NCBI GenBank assembly: GCA_017523605.1
Contig: JAFWVZ010000077.1
Coordinates: forward strand, 1 to 9,911
Direction: 5' to 3'
DNA length: 9,911 bases
Source of the DNA: Bacillota bacterium
Lineage (GTDB): Bacteria; Bacillota; Clostridia; Peptostreptococcales; Anaerovoracaceae
The stretch's first letter is position 1. Every line of letters starts with the position of its first letter. A program made the translations under genes and the position numbers. The notes beneath the pieces are model-generated. The model saw only the letters and a program-made list of their open reading frames with translations, searched no databases and was not told where the DNA came from. This document shows, piece by piece, positions 1-5,544 of this stretch.

Positions 1-1267
1 CTGCCCGGAGATAAAGGACAGCAAGGCCGGAGAACCGCTGCACTGCAAGCGTCTTCCGTTCCTGCGCAACGTAATAACCGTAGGATACAGGGATCCCGGA
101 TGCCTAACCTTCGAAGAAGCCATGGGCCGCGCGCCTCTGGTCTCCAAAGAAGAACTCGCCCGCATGACGGCAAAGGTAAAATCCGGCGATGTCTGCAACA
201 TGCAGTACACCTCCGGCACCACAGGCTTCCCCAAGGGCGTAATGCTTACTCACTATAACGTTGTAAACAACGGAAAATGTATTGGCGACCGCATGGGTCT
301 TTCCACCGCGGACCGCATGATGATACAGGTACCCATGTTCCACTGCTTCGGAATGGTGCTCTCCATGACGTCCTGCATGACCCATGGGTCCACGATGAGC
401 CCCATGCCCTACTTCTCGGCCAAAGCATCGCTTGCGTGCATAAACCAGGAACGCATCACGTGCTTCAACGGCGTGCCTACCATGTTCATAGCAATGTTCA
501 ACCATCCGAATTACAGAAGCACAGACTTCTCGTACATGCGAACGGGAATAATGGCAGGGTCAGGATGTCCTCCGGAACTGATGCGCCGCGCAGCACAGCC
601 GGACTAGATGAACATGACCGGAATAGTAAGCGTATACGGCCAGACCGAAAGTTCCCCCGGAAGCACCATGTCCGCCTGGACGGACGATCTAATGCTGCGT
701 ACGGAGACCGTAGGCTACGCATTCCCTCACGTTCAGTGCAAGGTGATCGACCCGGAGACCGGCGAGGAAGTCCCTGACGGAGTAAACGGCGAGTTCTGCA
801 GCCGCGGCTACAACACCATGAAGGGCTACTACAAGATGCCGGAAGCCACCGCAGAGACCATAGACGCGGACGGGTGGCTGCATTCTGGAGACCTTGTATG
901 CCGCGACGCGGACGGATGCTACCGTGTAACAGGACGCCTTAAGGACATGATAATCCGCGGCGGAGAGAACCTCTACCCCAAGGAGATAGAGGAGTTCCTC
1001 TACACCTACCCGGACGTTAAGGACGTTCAGGTGATAGGCGTTCCGGACAAGAAGTACGGCGAGGAAGCCATGGCATGCATAGTCCTCCACGACGGCAGCA
1101 CGGCTACCGAGGAAGACATAAGACAGTTCTGCATAGAAAGACTTGCGCGCCACAAGGTACCGCGGTATATTAGTTTCGTGGATTCCTTCCCCATGAACGC
1201 CGCGGGAAAGATCCTCAAATACAAGATGCGCGAAGACGCAGTAAAGATGCTGGGTCTCGACAAATAA
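1..1267 (+). pseudogene. FadD-like acyl-CoA synthetase, 5'-truncated by window, interrupted by in-frame TAG
   Basis: This is an AMP-forming acyl-CoA synthetase of the adenylate-forming (ANL) superfamily, which activates a carboxylic acid to acyl-AMP and then to acyl-CoA. The reading frame is open from base 2, and the N-terminal part (about 130 residues by comparison with ~550-aa relatives) lies outside the window. Visible motifs are the P-loop YTSGTTGFPKG (about 212-244), the A5 motif YGQTES (about 638-655), HSGDL, the hinge GRLKDMIIRGGENLYPKEIE, and the C-terminal PMNAAGKILK with the catalytic lysine. An in-frame TAG at 605-607 separates the N-terminal lobe from the A5 motif onward, and the frame is the same on both sides. 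Everything else is well conserved, so the lesion is recent, a sequencing error, or tolerated through restart at the adjacent ATG (608). The natural stop is TAA at 1265. The hinge and C-terminus differ from the two ACSM-type ligases downstream, so it is a different subfamily. The substrate is unknown. Confidence 0.85.
605..607 (+). other. In-frame amber codon inside acyl-CoA synthetase
   Basis: TAG sits between the GCPPELMRR segment and MNMTGIVSVYGQTE, both of which are family-conserved and in the same frame. A single G-to-T change from GAG would explain it, giving D-E-M-N-M, which resembles family members with an acidic pair before MNM. The segment between MRR and MNM is about two residues longer than in the relatives I remember, so a small indel is also possible. 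The next codon is ATG (608-610), but no good Shine-Dalgarno precedes it. Any restart would have to be coupled to termination. Confidence 0.8.
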
Positions 1268-1282
1268 AGACGGAGAAGAAAC

Positions 1283-1525
1283 ATGTTTAAAGGAATGTCC
1301 AGACCAATAAAAAAACGCGAGGCAGGCATCGTCGCCGTATTATTCGGCGCCGCACTGATCTATCTTGTGATCGACCTCGTAAAATCGATAAAGGCCGGTG
1401 CGGTCTTCAACGACCTGAAGATGGACATTCTGATAATAATCGCCGTAGGCATAGTGGAATGGAGCATGTTGAACATTGCATTCCGTAAAGCAGACAGCGA
1501 GGAAAAAGACGATACGGAGAATTAG
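1283..1525 (+). CDS. Small two-helix membrane protein (tandem copy 1)
   Basis: This is an 80-aa protein of unknown function. It opens with a basic cytoplasm-type segment (MFKGMSRPIKKREAG). Two hydrophobic helices follow, at about residues 16-35 and 47-67, joined by a short polar loop, and it ends in a charged tail. The start is supported by CGGAGAAG at 1271-1278, with GGAG seven bases before the ATG. It lies 15 bases after the acyl-CoA synthetase stop and is probably in the same transcript. The next gene is a clear paralogue with the same N-terminus and nearly the same ribosome-binding region. It ends in TAG, which is in phase with the ATG of the next gene five codons on. I do not recognise a named family. 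Confidence 0.75.
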   Translation: MFKGMSRPIKKREAGIVAVLFGAALIYLVIDLVKSIKAGAVFNDLKMDILIIIAVGIVEWSMLNIAFRKADSEEKDDTEN

Positions 1526-1537
1526 GCGGAGAAGAAC

Positions 1538-1963
1538 ATGTTCAAAGGCTTTTTCAAACCACTGAAAAAAAGAGATGCGCAGATAGCCGCGGTGCTGTTC
1601 GGGATAGTGCTGCTGATCCTTGCTTACAATCTCGTCAAAGATCTTTTTGGCGGGAAGACTTTCGATGAACTGCATTCAAACATCATGCTTATTGCATTCT
1701 TCGCGATAATAGAATGGGGAATGGTAGTCATTTCAACATCCAAGGATAAGGACGAAAACGCCGCAAACGAAGACGCATCCCAGAAAAACAGCGCAGCGCT
1801 GCAGGAAGGATCCGACGAAAAGGAAGGTTCCGAAGAGTTTACCGAGGGTCTTTCCGAGGAATTCGAAGGATACGGAAGTTCCGATGCCGGCGAATACGGC
1901 GGAGAAGGTACAGGTGCTGACGCAGGCGATGGTTCAGGTGATGCCGGCGGAGAGGCAGGCTGA
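1538..1963 (+). CDS. Small membrane protein with acidic Gly/Ser/Glu-rich tail (tandem copy 2)
   Basis: This 141-aa paralogue of the preceding gene shares MFKG..(K/R)P(I/L)KKR(E/D)A at its start, the same pair of hydrophobic helices (about residues 16-35 and 47-66), and an EW(G/S)M motif in the second helix. From about residue 70 it carries a low-complexity tail, first Lys/Asp/Glu-rich and then Gly/Glu/Asp/Ser/Ala-rich. The first copy lacks this tail, which is strongly acidic and probably disordered. GGAG at 1528-1531 lies six bases before the ATG. The bases around both starts (CGGAGAAGAA, ATGTT, AAAGG) are nearly identical, so the duplication included the ribosome-binding site. The stop is TGA at 1961. 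Function is unknown. Confidence 0.75.
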   Translation: MFKGFFKPLKKRDAQIAAVLFGIVLLILAYNLVKDLFGGKTFDELHSNIMLIAFFAIIEWGMVVISTSKDKDENAANEDASQKNSAALQEGSDEKEGSEEFTEGLSEEFEGYGSSDAGEYGGEGTGADAGDGSGDAGGEAG

Positions 1964-2015
1964 CCCGGAGCGAACGGCAGCAAGATAAGGCCGCCGCATA
2001 ATATTCAGACAAAAC

Positions 2016-2044
2016 AAAGCCCCGCGCTGATGCGCAGGGCTTTT
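2016..2044. terminator. Bidirectional intrinsic terminator
   Basis: The arms AAAGCCC (2016-2022) and GGGCTTT (2037-2043) pair. An inner GCGC/GCGC stem (2024-2027 with 2032-2035) closes a TGAT loop, with one C/A mismatch between the two blocks. A T run follows on the + strand, and the A-rich bases at 2011-2018 give a T run on the - strand. It therefore ends both the + strand genes to the left and the convergent - strand gene to the right. Confidence 0.8.
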
Positions 2045-2098
2045 CCTTTGCTGTTTCTTACGTTCTGTCCGCAGAAGCGTATGCCCGGGATACCCGCC

Positions 2099-2764
2099 TC
2101 AGAGCGAAGCGTGGAGCTTTCTGAACTTGGCGGACCTGGAATCAAGAGCATTGAAGCTTGATTCGTCGGGAACTTCGTCCATTCCGGATTCGAGATAGTT
2201 GCGAAGCACGCCTATAAGAACGAAAGGCTTGATGAACGTTCCGTGTATGATCGCCCAGACTATAAGAGCCAGAATGACGGCGAAAACTATCGGCAGCGTA
2301 GCGGGATCCTGAAGGATGCGGATGATAGTGCTGTCGGAATCCGCGGCAAGTTCCGCTATCGCGGCGTAGATCCCGGAGAGCGCCTGATCGAACTGCTTAA
2401 GAACAACATAGAATATGCCCGTGAACACGCCTCCGATGACTACCAGGGAAGCCAGGCCGAATCCGAAGATGCGTCCCATGTTTCTGGCCAGCGTCTTTCC
2501 GTGCCTAAAGAACAGCACGGCACCTTCGCAGGTGGCCTTCCCGGCCTTCACGTTCCTGCGGTAGAATACCCAGCCCAGGCAGCAGTCGCAGAGATAAGTT
2601 ACAAGGGTCTGTATCGCAGTGCTTACAGCGCTTCCTATGGCGTTTCCGGTCTCCCCGCCGAGGTTCTCCCCTACCTTGGTAATGCCGCGTCCAAGCTGGC
2701 TGAATATGCCCTTTATTGCTCCGGTGACTGCAATGTGCAAAACGTCGCAGGTTGTTGTTGACAA
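2099..2764 (-). CDS. Predicted membrane protein of unknown function
   Basis: This is a 221-aa hypothetical protein on the opposite strand, convergent with the genes to its left. An amphipathic Gly-rich N-terminal third (to about residue 55) is followed by a Cys-containing stretch (YLCDCCLGWVFYRRN) and two strong hydrophobic helices at about residues 100-123 and 157-175. A shorter hydrophobic patch (FIKPFVLIGVL, 177-187) and a charged C-terminus follow. The start is uncertain. The only initiator near the 5' end of the open frame is TTG at 2762-2764, and I see no Shine-Dalgarno before it; the first internal ATG lies at about residue 96. An upstream TGA at 2771-2773 limits any extension. The proposed start overlaps the -35 box of the divergent T-box promoter. 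The open frame, the helices and the terminator placement support a real gene. Confidence 0.6.
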   Translation of the reverse strand: MSTTTCDVLHIAVTGAIKGIFSQLGRGITKVGENLGGETGNAIGSAVSTAIQTLVTYLCDCCLGWVFYRRNVKAGKATCEGAVLFFRHGKTLARNMGRIFGFGLASLVVIGGVFTGIFYVVLKQFDQALSGIYAAIAELAADSDSTIIRILQDPATLPIVFAVILALIVWAIIHGTFIKPFVLIGVLRNYLESGMDEVPDESSFNALDSRSAKFRKLHASL

Positions 2765-2786
2765 ACAAACTCAGGAGTGCTAACAT
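2758..2786 (+). promoter_or_regulatory. Sigma-A type promoter of the T-box transcript
   Basis: A perfect -35 TTGACA (2758-2763) is separated by exactly 17 bp from TAACAT (2781-2786), which matches the -10 consensus at four of six positions. Transcription would start about 2792-2795, about 18 bases before the T-box Stem I. The -35 overlaps the 5' end of the divergent - strand gene. Confidence 0.75.
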
Positions 2787-2895
2787 TGTTGGAAATTACA
2801 TATTCTCTAAAGGCTGTGACGAGGACGGCCGGAGAACACTTTTCTAAAGAGAGTTGGCGGTTGCTGCAAGCCATCGGAAAGATCTCCAACGGCCC

Positions 2896-2898
2896 ATC
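2896..2898 (+). promoter_or_regulatory. T-box specifier codon ATC (Ile)
   Basis: This triplet lies in the 3' strand of the specifier loop, between the helices GGCC/GGCC and GGCT/AGCC, and is followed by A2899 and CCTCCGAG. The sequence after the triplet resembles the usual Firmicutes layout, in which a purine and a CCTC-like stretch follow the specifier. Alternative frames (CAT followed by C, TCA followed by C) lack the purine. ATC would pair with the GAU anticodon of tRNA-Ile. Confidence 0.72.
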
Positions 2899-3040
2899 AC
2901 CTCCGAGCCGGAGGACCGAAAGGACTATCACCTACTAGGCTCCTTCCGTGAGGCTGCGTTAACGCACAGGGGTTGATGGACCCCGCAGAGAGGCCGTGCT
3001 TTGCGGCACGGCAAATTGAGTGGTACCGCGGGTGTATTAT

Positions 3041-3084
3041 ACGCTCGTCTCAATGCGTTATCGTTTTGAGACGGGCGTTTTTTT
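3041..3084 (+). terminator. T-box intrinsic terminator
   Basis: A 12-bp stem pairs ACGCTCGTCTCA (3041-3052) with TGAGACGGGCGT (3067-3078). It has one T-G wobble, a 14-base loop, and a run of seven T (3078-3084). Its 5' arm overlaps the 3' arm of the antiterminator, as required for a tRNA-controlled switch. Confidence 0.92.
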
Positions 3085-3115
3085 GCAGGCCATCATGCAG
3101 ACGCCCTTAAGAAAA

Positions 3116-3131
3116 GCGCCTTTACAGGCGC
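3116..3131 (+). repeat. Short hairpin between terminator and ribosome-binding site
   Basis: GCGCCT (3116-3121) and AGGCGC (3126-3131) form a 6-bp GC-rich hairpin with a TTAC loop. It lies five bases before the AAGGAG (3137-3142) of the next gene. It has no T run, so it is not a terminator. It could keep the ribosome-binding site free of leader pairing, or protect the mRNA 5' end. Confidence 0.5.
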
Positions 3132-3150
3132 GGAAAAAGGAGTTTCAGAA

Positions 3151-5421
3151 ATGACAGCACAAGCAGACGGAAATCTTATGGAGGTAGCGCTGCGCATAAA
3201 GGAAATGCGCGAGATAATGGGCTTCTCCACAGCCGAGATGGCCGATAAGACCGAAGTATCCGAAGATCAGTACCTGTTGTACGAATCCGGGACCGTAGAT
3301 CTCCCCTTTACTTTCATCCACAAGTGCGCCCTGGCCTACGGCGTAGGCATGGCGGACCTTCTGGAAGGTCGCAGCGCCAAGCTCTCAACGTACACCGTTA
3401 CACGCAAGGGGCACGGCGTAAACACCGCCAAGGAAGACGGCATAAACATCCAGAACATGGCGCCGTGGTTCGTAAACAAGCTTGCGGAACCCTACTACGT
3501 TACCTACCAGTACAGCGAGGAACTGCAGGACAAGCCGATCCATACCACCAAGCACTCCGGTCAGGAGTTCGACTTCATCGTAAGCGGACGCCTTAAGATC
3601 CAGATCGGAGATAACGTGGAATACCTCTCCGAGGGCGACAGCATATTCTACAACTCTTCCCTGCCCCACGGCATGATAGCCGTGGACGGACGCGACTGCG
3701 TTTTCATAGCCATTGTAGTAGCCGGCGGAAGCAACGTTAAAGAGACGCTCATCCGCGACACGCTCATCCCGTCCAAGATCCAGAGCAGAAAGCTTGCGAT
3801 AGACAACTTTGTGGAGACGCAGACGGACGAGAACGGCATGCTTACGTCCATCAAGTTCAAGAACGAAGACAAGTTCAACTTCGCGTTCGACATAGTGGAC
3901 GCCATCTCCAAGCGCGAGGCCGACAAGCTTGCCATGATCCACATAGACAAATACGGCGTGGAAAGAAAGTTCACATTCCGCCAGATGAAGCGCGCCTCCG
4001 CCCAGTGCGCCAACTACTTCAAGTCCCTGGGCATAAAGAAAGGCGACCGCGTGATGCTGGTGCTTAAGCGCCACTACCAGTTCTGGTTCTCCATGCTGGC
4101 TCTTCATAAGCTTGGCGCCATAGCCATACCGGCCACGGCCCAGCTGCAGCCTCACGACTTCGAGTACAGGTTCCAGAAGGCAGGAGTAAAGGCCATAATC
4201 GCCACCGCGGACGACAATGTTCCGCAGCACGTTGAGGAAGCCCAGAAGACCTGCCCCGAGCTCGAGCTTAAGATACTCGTAGGCGGCGAGCGCGAAGGAT
4301 GGAGAAACTTCGACGAGGAGTACGGCCTCTACAGCGCTCACTTCTACAGGACCGAGGATACCCCCTGCGGCGATGATTCCATGGTAATGTTCTTCAGCTC
4401 CGGGACCACAGGATATCCCAAGATCGCTAACCATTCCTACAAGTACGCACTGGGACACTACCATACCGCCAAGAACTGGCACGGAGCCTACGAGGACGGC
4501 CTGCACTTTACGATATCCGAGACCGGCTGGGGCAAGTCCCTGTGGGGCAAGCTCTACGGACAGTGGATGCAGGAATGCGCCGTATTCGTATACGATTTCG
4601 ACCGTTTCAAGGCGGAAGAGATCCTTCCGATGTTCGCGAAATACAACATCAAGACGTTCTGCGCGCCTCCGACCATGCTCAGGATGCTTATAAGAGAAGA
4701 CATCTCCAAGTACGACCTCTCCTCCGTAGTCCACATGACGACTGCCGGCGAAGCGCTTAACCCGGAGGTCTACAAACTGTTCGAAAAGGCCACCGGCCTT
4801 CAGATAATGGAGGGCTACGGCCAGACCGAGACCACGCTTACAATAGGCAACCTGATCGGCGGCACACACAAGCTGGGTTCCATGGGCAAGCCCACCCCGC
4901 TCTACGACGTGCGCATACTGGACCACGACGGCAACGAGGCTCCCGTCGGCGAACCCGGAGAGATCTGCATCAACACTCAGAACGGCGTTCCCTGCGGCCT
5001 GTTCAAGGGCTACTACAGGGACGAGGAAGCCACCAAGAAGGCCTGGCACGACGGCTACTACCACACCGGCGACGCGGCGTGGACGGACGAGGACGGTTTC
5101 TTCTGGTTCGTGGGACGCGTGGACGACGTTATCAAGTCCTCCGGATACCGCATAGGACCGTTCGAGATCGAAAGCGTGATAATGGAGCTCCCGTATGTTC
5201 TGGAATGCGGCGTATGCCCTGCCCCGGACGAAGTACGCGGCCAGGTCGTAAAGGCCTGCATAGTGCTCGTAAAGGGCACCGAGCCTACAGAAGCCCTCAA
5301 GAAAGAGATCCAGGATTACGTAAAGACGCACACCGCGCCTTACAAGTATCCCAGAATAGTGGAGTTCCGCGAATCGCTGCCAAAGACGATCAGCGGAAAG
5401 ATCCAGAGGAACCTGCTGTAA
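3151..5421 (+). CDS. XRE-cupin-ACSM fusion: medium/branched-chain acyl-CoA ligase with N-terminal regulator domains (copy 1)
   Basis: This 756-aa protein has three parts. Residues ~11-72 form an XRE-type helix-turn-helix (RIKEMREIMGFSTAEMAD, then YESG). Residues ~115-192 form a cupin (HSGQE at 135-139, GDSIFYN.S.PHG at 162-174). Residues ~240-756 form an AMP-forming ligase of the medium-chain (ACSM) type. Ligase motifs are SSGTTGYPK (416-424), EGYGQTE (554-560), YHTGD (637-641), VDDVIKSSGYRIGPFEIE (657-674) and PKTISGK with the likely catalytic Lys750, six residues from the C-terminus. Known family members make CoA thioesters of medium-chain, branched or aromatic acids; an archaeal ACSM-type enzyme from Methanosarcina is, from memory, best with 2-methylbutyrate. 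In Clostridia the XRE-cupin and the ligase are usually separate neighbouring genes. AAGGAG (3137-3142) lies eight bases before the ATG, and the gene ends in tandem TAA TAA. It is first after the T-box, so expression should rise on isoleucine shortage. The exact substrate is inferred. Confidence 0.93.
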   Translation: MTAQADGNLMEVALRIKEMREIMGFSTAEMADKTEVSEDQYLLYESGTVDLPFTFIHKCALAYGVGMADLLEGRSAKLSTYTVTRKGHGVNTAKEDGINIQNMAPWFVNKLAEPYYVTYQYSEELQDKPIHTTKHSGQEFDFIVSGRLKIQIGDNVEYLSEGDSIFYNSSLPHGMIAVDGRDCVFIAIVVAGGSNVKETLIRDTLIPSKIQSRKLAIDNFVETQTDENGMLTSIKFKNEDKFNFAFDIVDAISKREADKLAMIHIDKYGVERKFTFRQMKRASAQCANYFKSLGIKKGDRVMLVLKRHYQFWFSMLALHKLGAIAIPATAQLQPHDFEYRFQKAGVKAIIATADDNVPQHVEEAQKTCPELELKILVGGEREGWRNFDEEYGLYSAHFYRTEDTPCGDDSMVMFFSSGTTGYPKIANHSYKYALGHYHTAKNWHGAYEDGLHFTISETGWGKSLWGKLYGQWMQECAVFVYDFDRFKAEEILPMFAKYNIKTFCAPPTMLRMLIREDISKYDLSSVVHMTTAGEALNPEVYKLFEKATGLQIMEGYGQTETTLTIGNLIGGTHKLGSMGKPTPLYDVRILDHDGNEAPVGEPGEICINTQNGVPCGLFKGYYRDEEATKKAWHDGYYHTGDAAWTDEDGFFWFVGRVDDVIKSSGYRIGPFEIESVIMELPYVLECGVCPAPDEVRGQVVKACIVLVKGTEPTEALKKEIQDYVKTHTAPYKYPRIVEFRESLPKTISGKIQRNLL

Positions 5422-5445
5422 TAAGGTTTATATCACAAAAAAATA

Positions 5446-5463
5446 CACAAATGTTTATTTGTG
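5446..5463. repeat. 18-bp inverted repeat, candidate operator
   Basis: CACAAAT (5446-5452) and ATTTGTG (5457-5463) form a perfect 7-4-7 inverted repeat around GTTT. It lies in the AT-rich gap between the two ligase genes, 13 bp upstream of a candidate -35 box. No T run follows, so it is unlikely to be a terminator. Its position suits a regulator, possibly the XRE domains of the flanking ligases. That link is inference. Confidence 0.55.
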
Positions 5464-5476
5464 AAGTACAAAACAC

Positions 5477-5505
5477 TTTAAAAATCGGAAATAAAGTAAT
5501 ATAAT
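5477..5505 (+). promoter_or_regulatory. Candidate internal promoter for ligase copy 2
   Basis: TTTAAA (5477-5482) and a perfect TATAAT (5500-5505) are 17 bp apart, in a 123-bp gap that is far more AT-rich than the coding DNA around it. Transcription would start about 5512, giving a short leader of about 33 bases. No terminator is visible between the ligase genes, so T-box-controlled transcripts may also read through. Confidence 0.6.
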
Positions 5506-5544
5506 ATATATTTAATATTACTATTTCGAAATCGGAGAAACTAC

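Larger units (their letters stand above)
2811..3084 (+). promoter_or_regulatory. T-box riboswitch leader, predicted isoleucine-specific
   Basis: This cis-acting RNA binds a tRNA and lets transcription continue only if the tRNA is uncharged. Stem I is readable: GGCT (2812-2815) pairs with AGCC (2906-2909), and the specifier loop has the conserved GTGACGAGGAC on its 5' side. Above it GGCC (2827-2830) pairs with GGCC (2891-2894), GGAGA (2831-2835) with TCTCC, and CTTTTC with GGAAAG. The AGAGAG bulge lies at 2848-2853 and the distal loop GGTTGCTG at about 2859-2866. The specifier is ATC (2896-2898), followed by the purine A usually seen after a specifier. GGGGT/ACCCC (2969-2984) and Stem III GCCGTGC/GCACGGC (2993-3012) follow. 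The conserved T-box GAGTGGTACCGCGG is at 3018-3031. Its TGGT bulge would pair with an ACCA tRNA end, which fits the A73 of tRNA-Ile. ATTGAG (3015-3020) pairs with CTCAAT (3049-3054) in the antiterminator, which excludes the terminator. The T-box call is near certain; Ile specificity is a strong reading. Confidence 0.93.

Noticed and set aside
605..607. Selenocysteine or programmed frameshift at the interrupted synthetase
   Set aside because: The codon is TAG, not TGA, and the frame is unchanged across it. There is no slippery heptamer, and the family has no catalytic Sec at this place.
2895..2900. His (CAT) or Ser (TCA) reading of the specifier
   Set aside because: Both would be followed by C rather than the usual purine. 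ATC followed by A fits better, and the TGGT bulge fits A73 of tRNA-Ile. I keep moderate, not full, confidence.
2713..2931. Short - strand open frame across the T-box Stem I
   Set aside because: The + strand carries a complete structured leader, which explains the sequence conservation. The peptide has no recognisable features.
2927..2933. Second ATCACCT copy as an alternative T-box specifier
   Set aside because: It lies outside the Stem I helices that close the specifier loop and is not opposite the conserved GTGACGAGGAC strand. The copy at 2896 fits both.
3385..5331. 648-aa open frame on the - strand opposite ligase copy 1
   Set aside because: It mirrors a strongly coding + strand with skewed third positions. 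Its translation has no recognisable domain and is rich in Val/Ala/His/Tyr, as antisense frames here are. No ribosome site supports it.
5446..5463. Inverted repeat as a terminator between the ligase genes
   Set aside because: The stem is AT-rich and short and no T run follows, so termination is unlikely.
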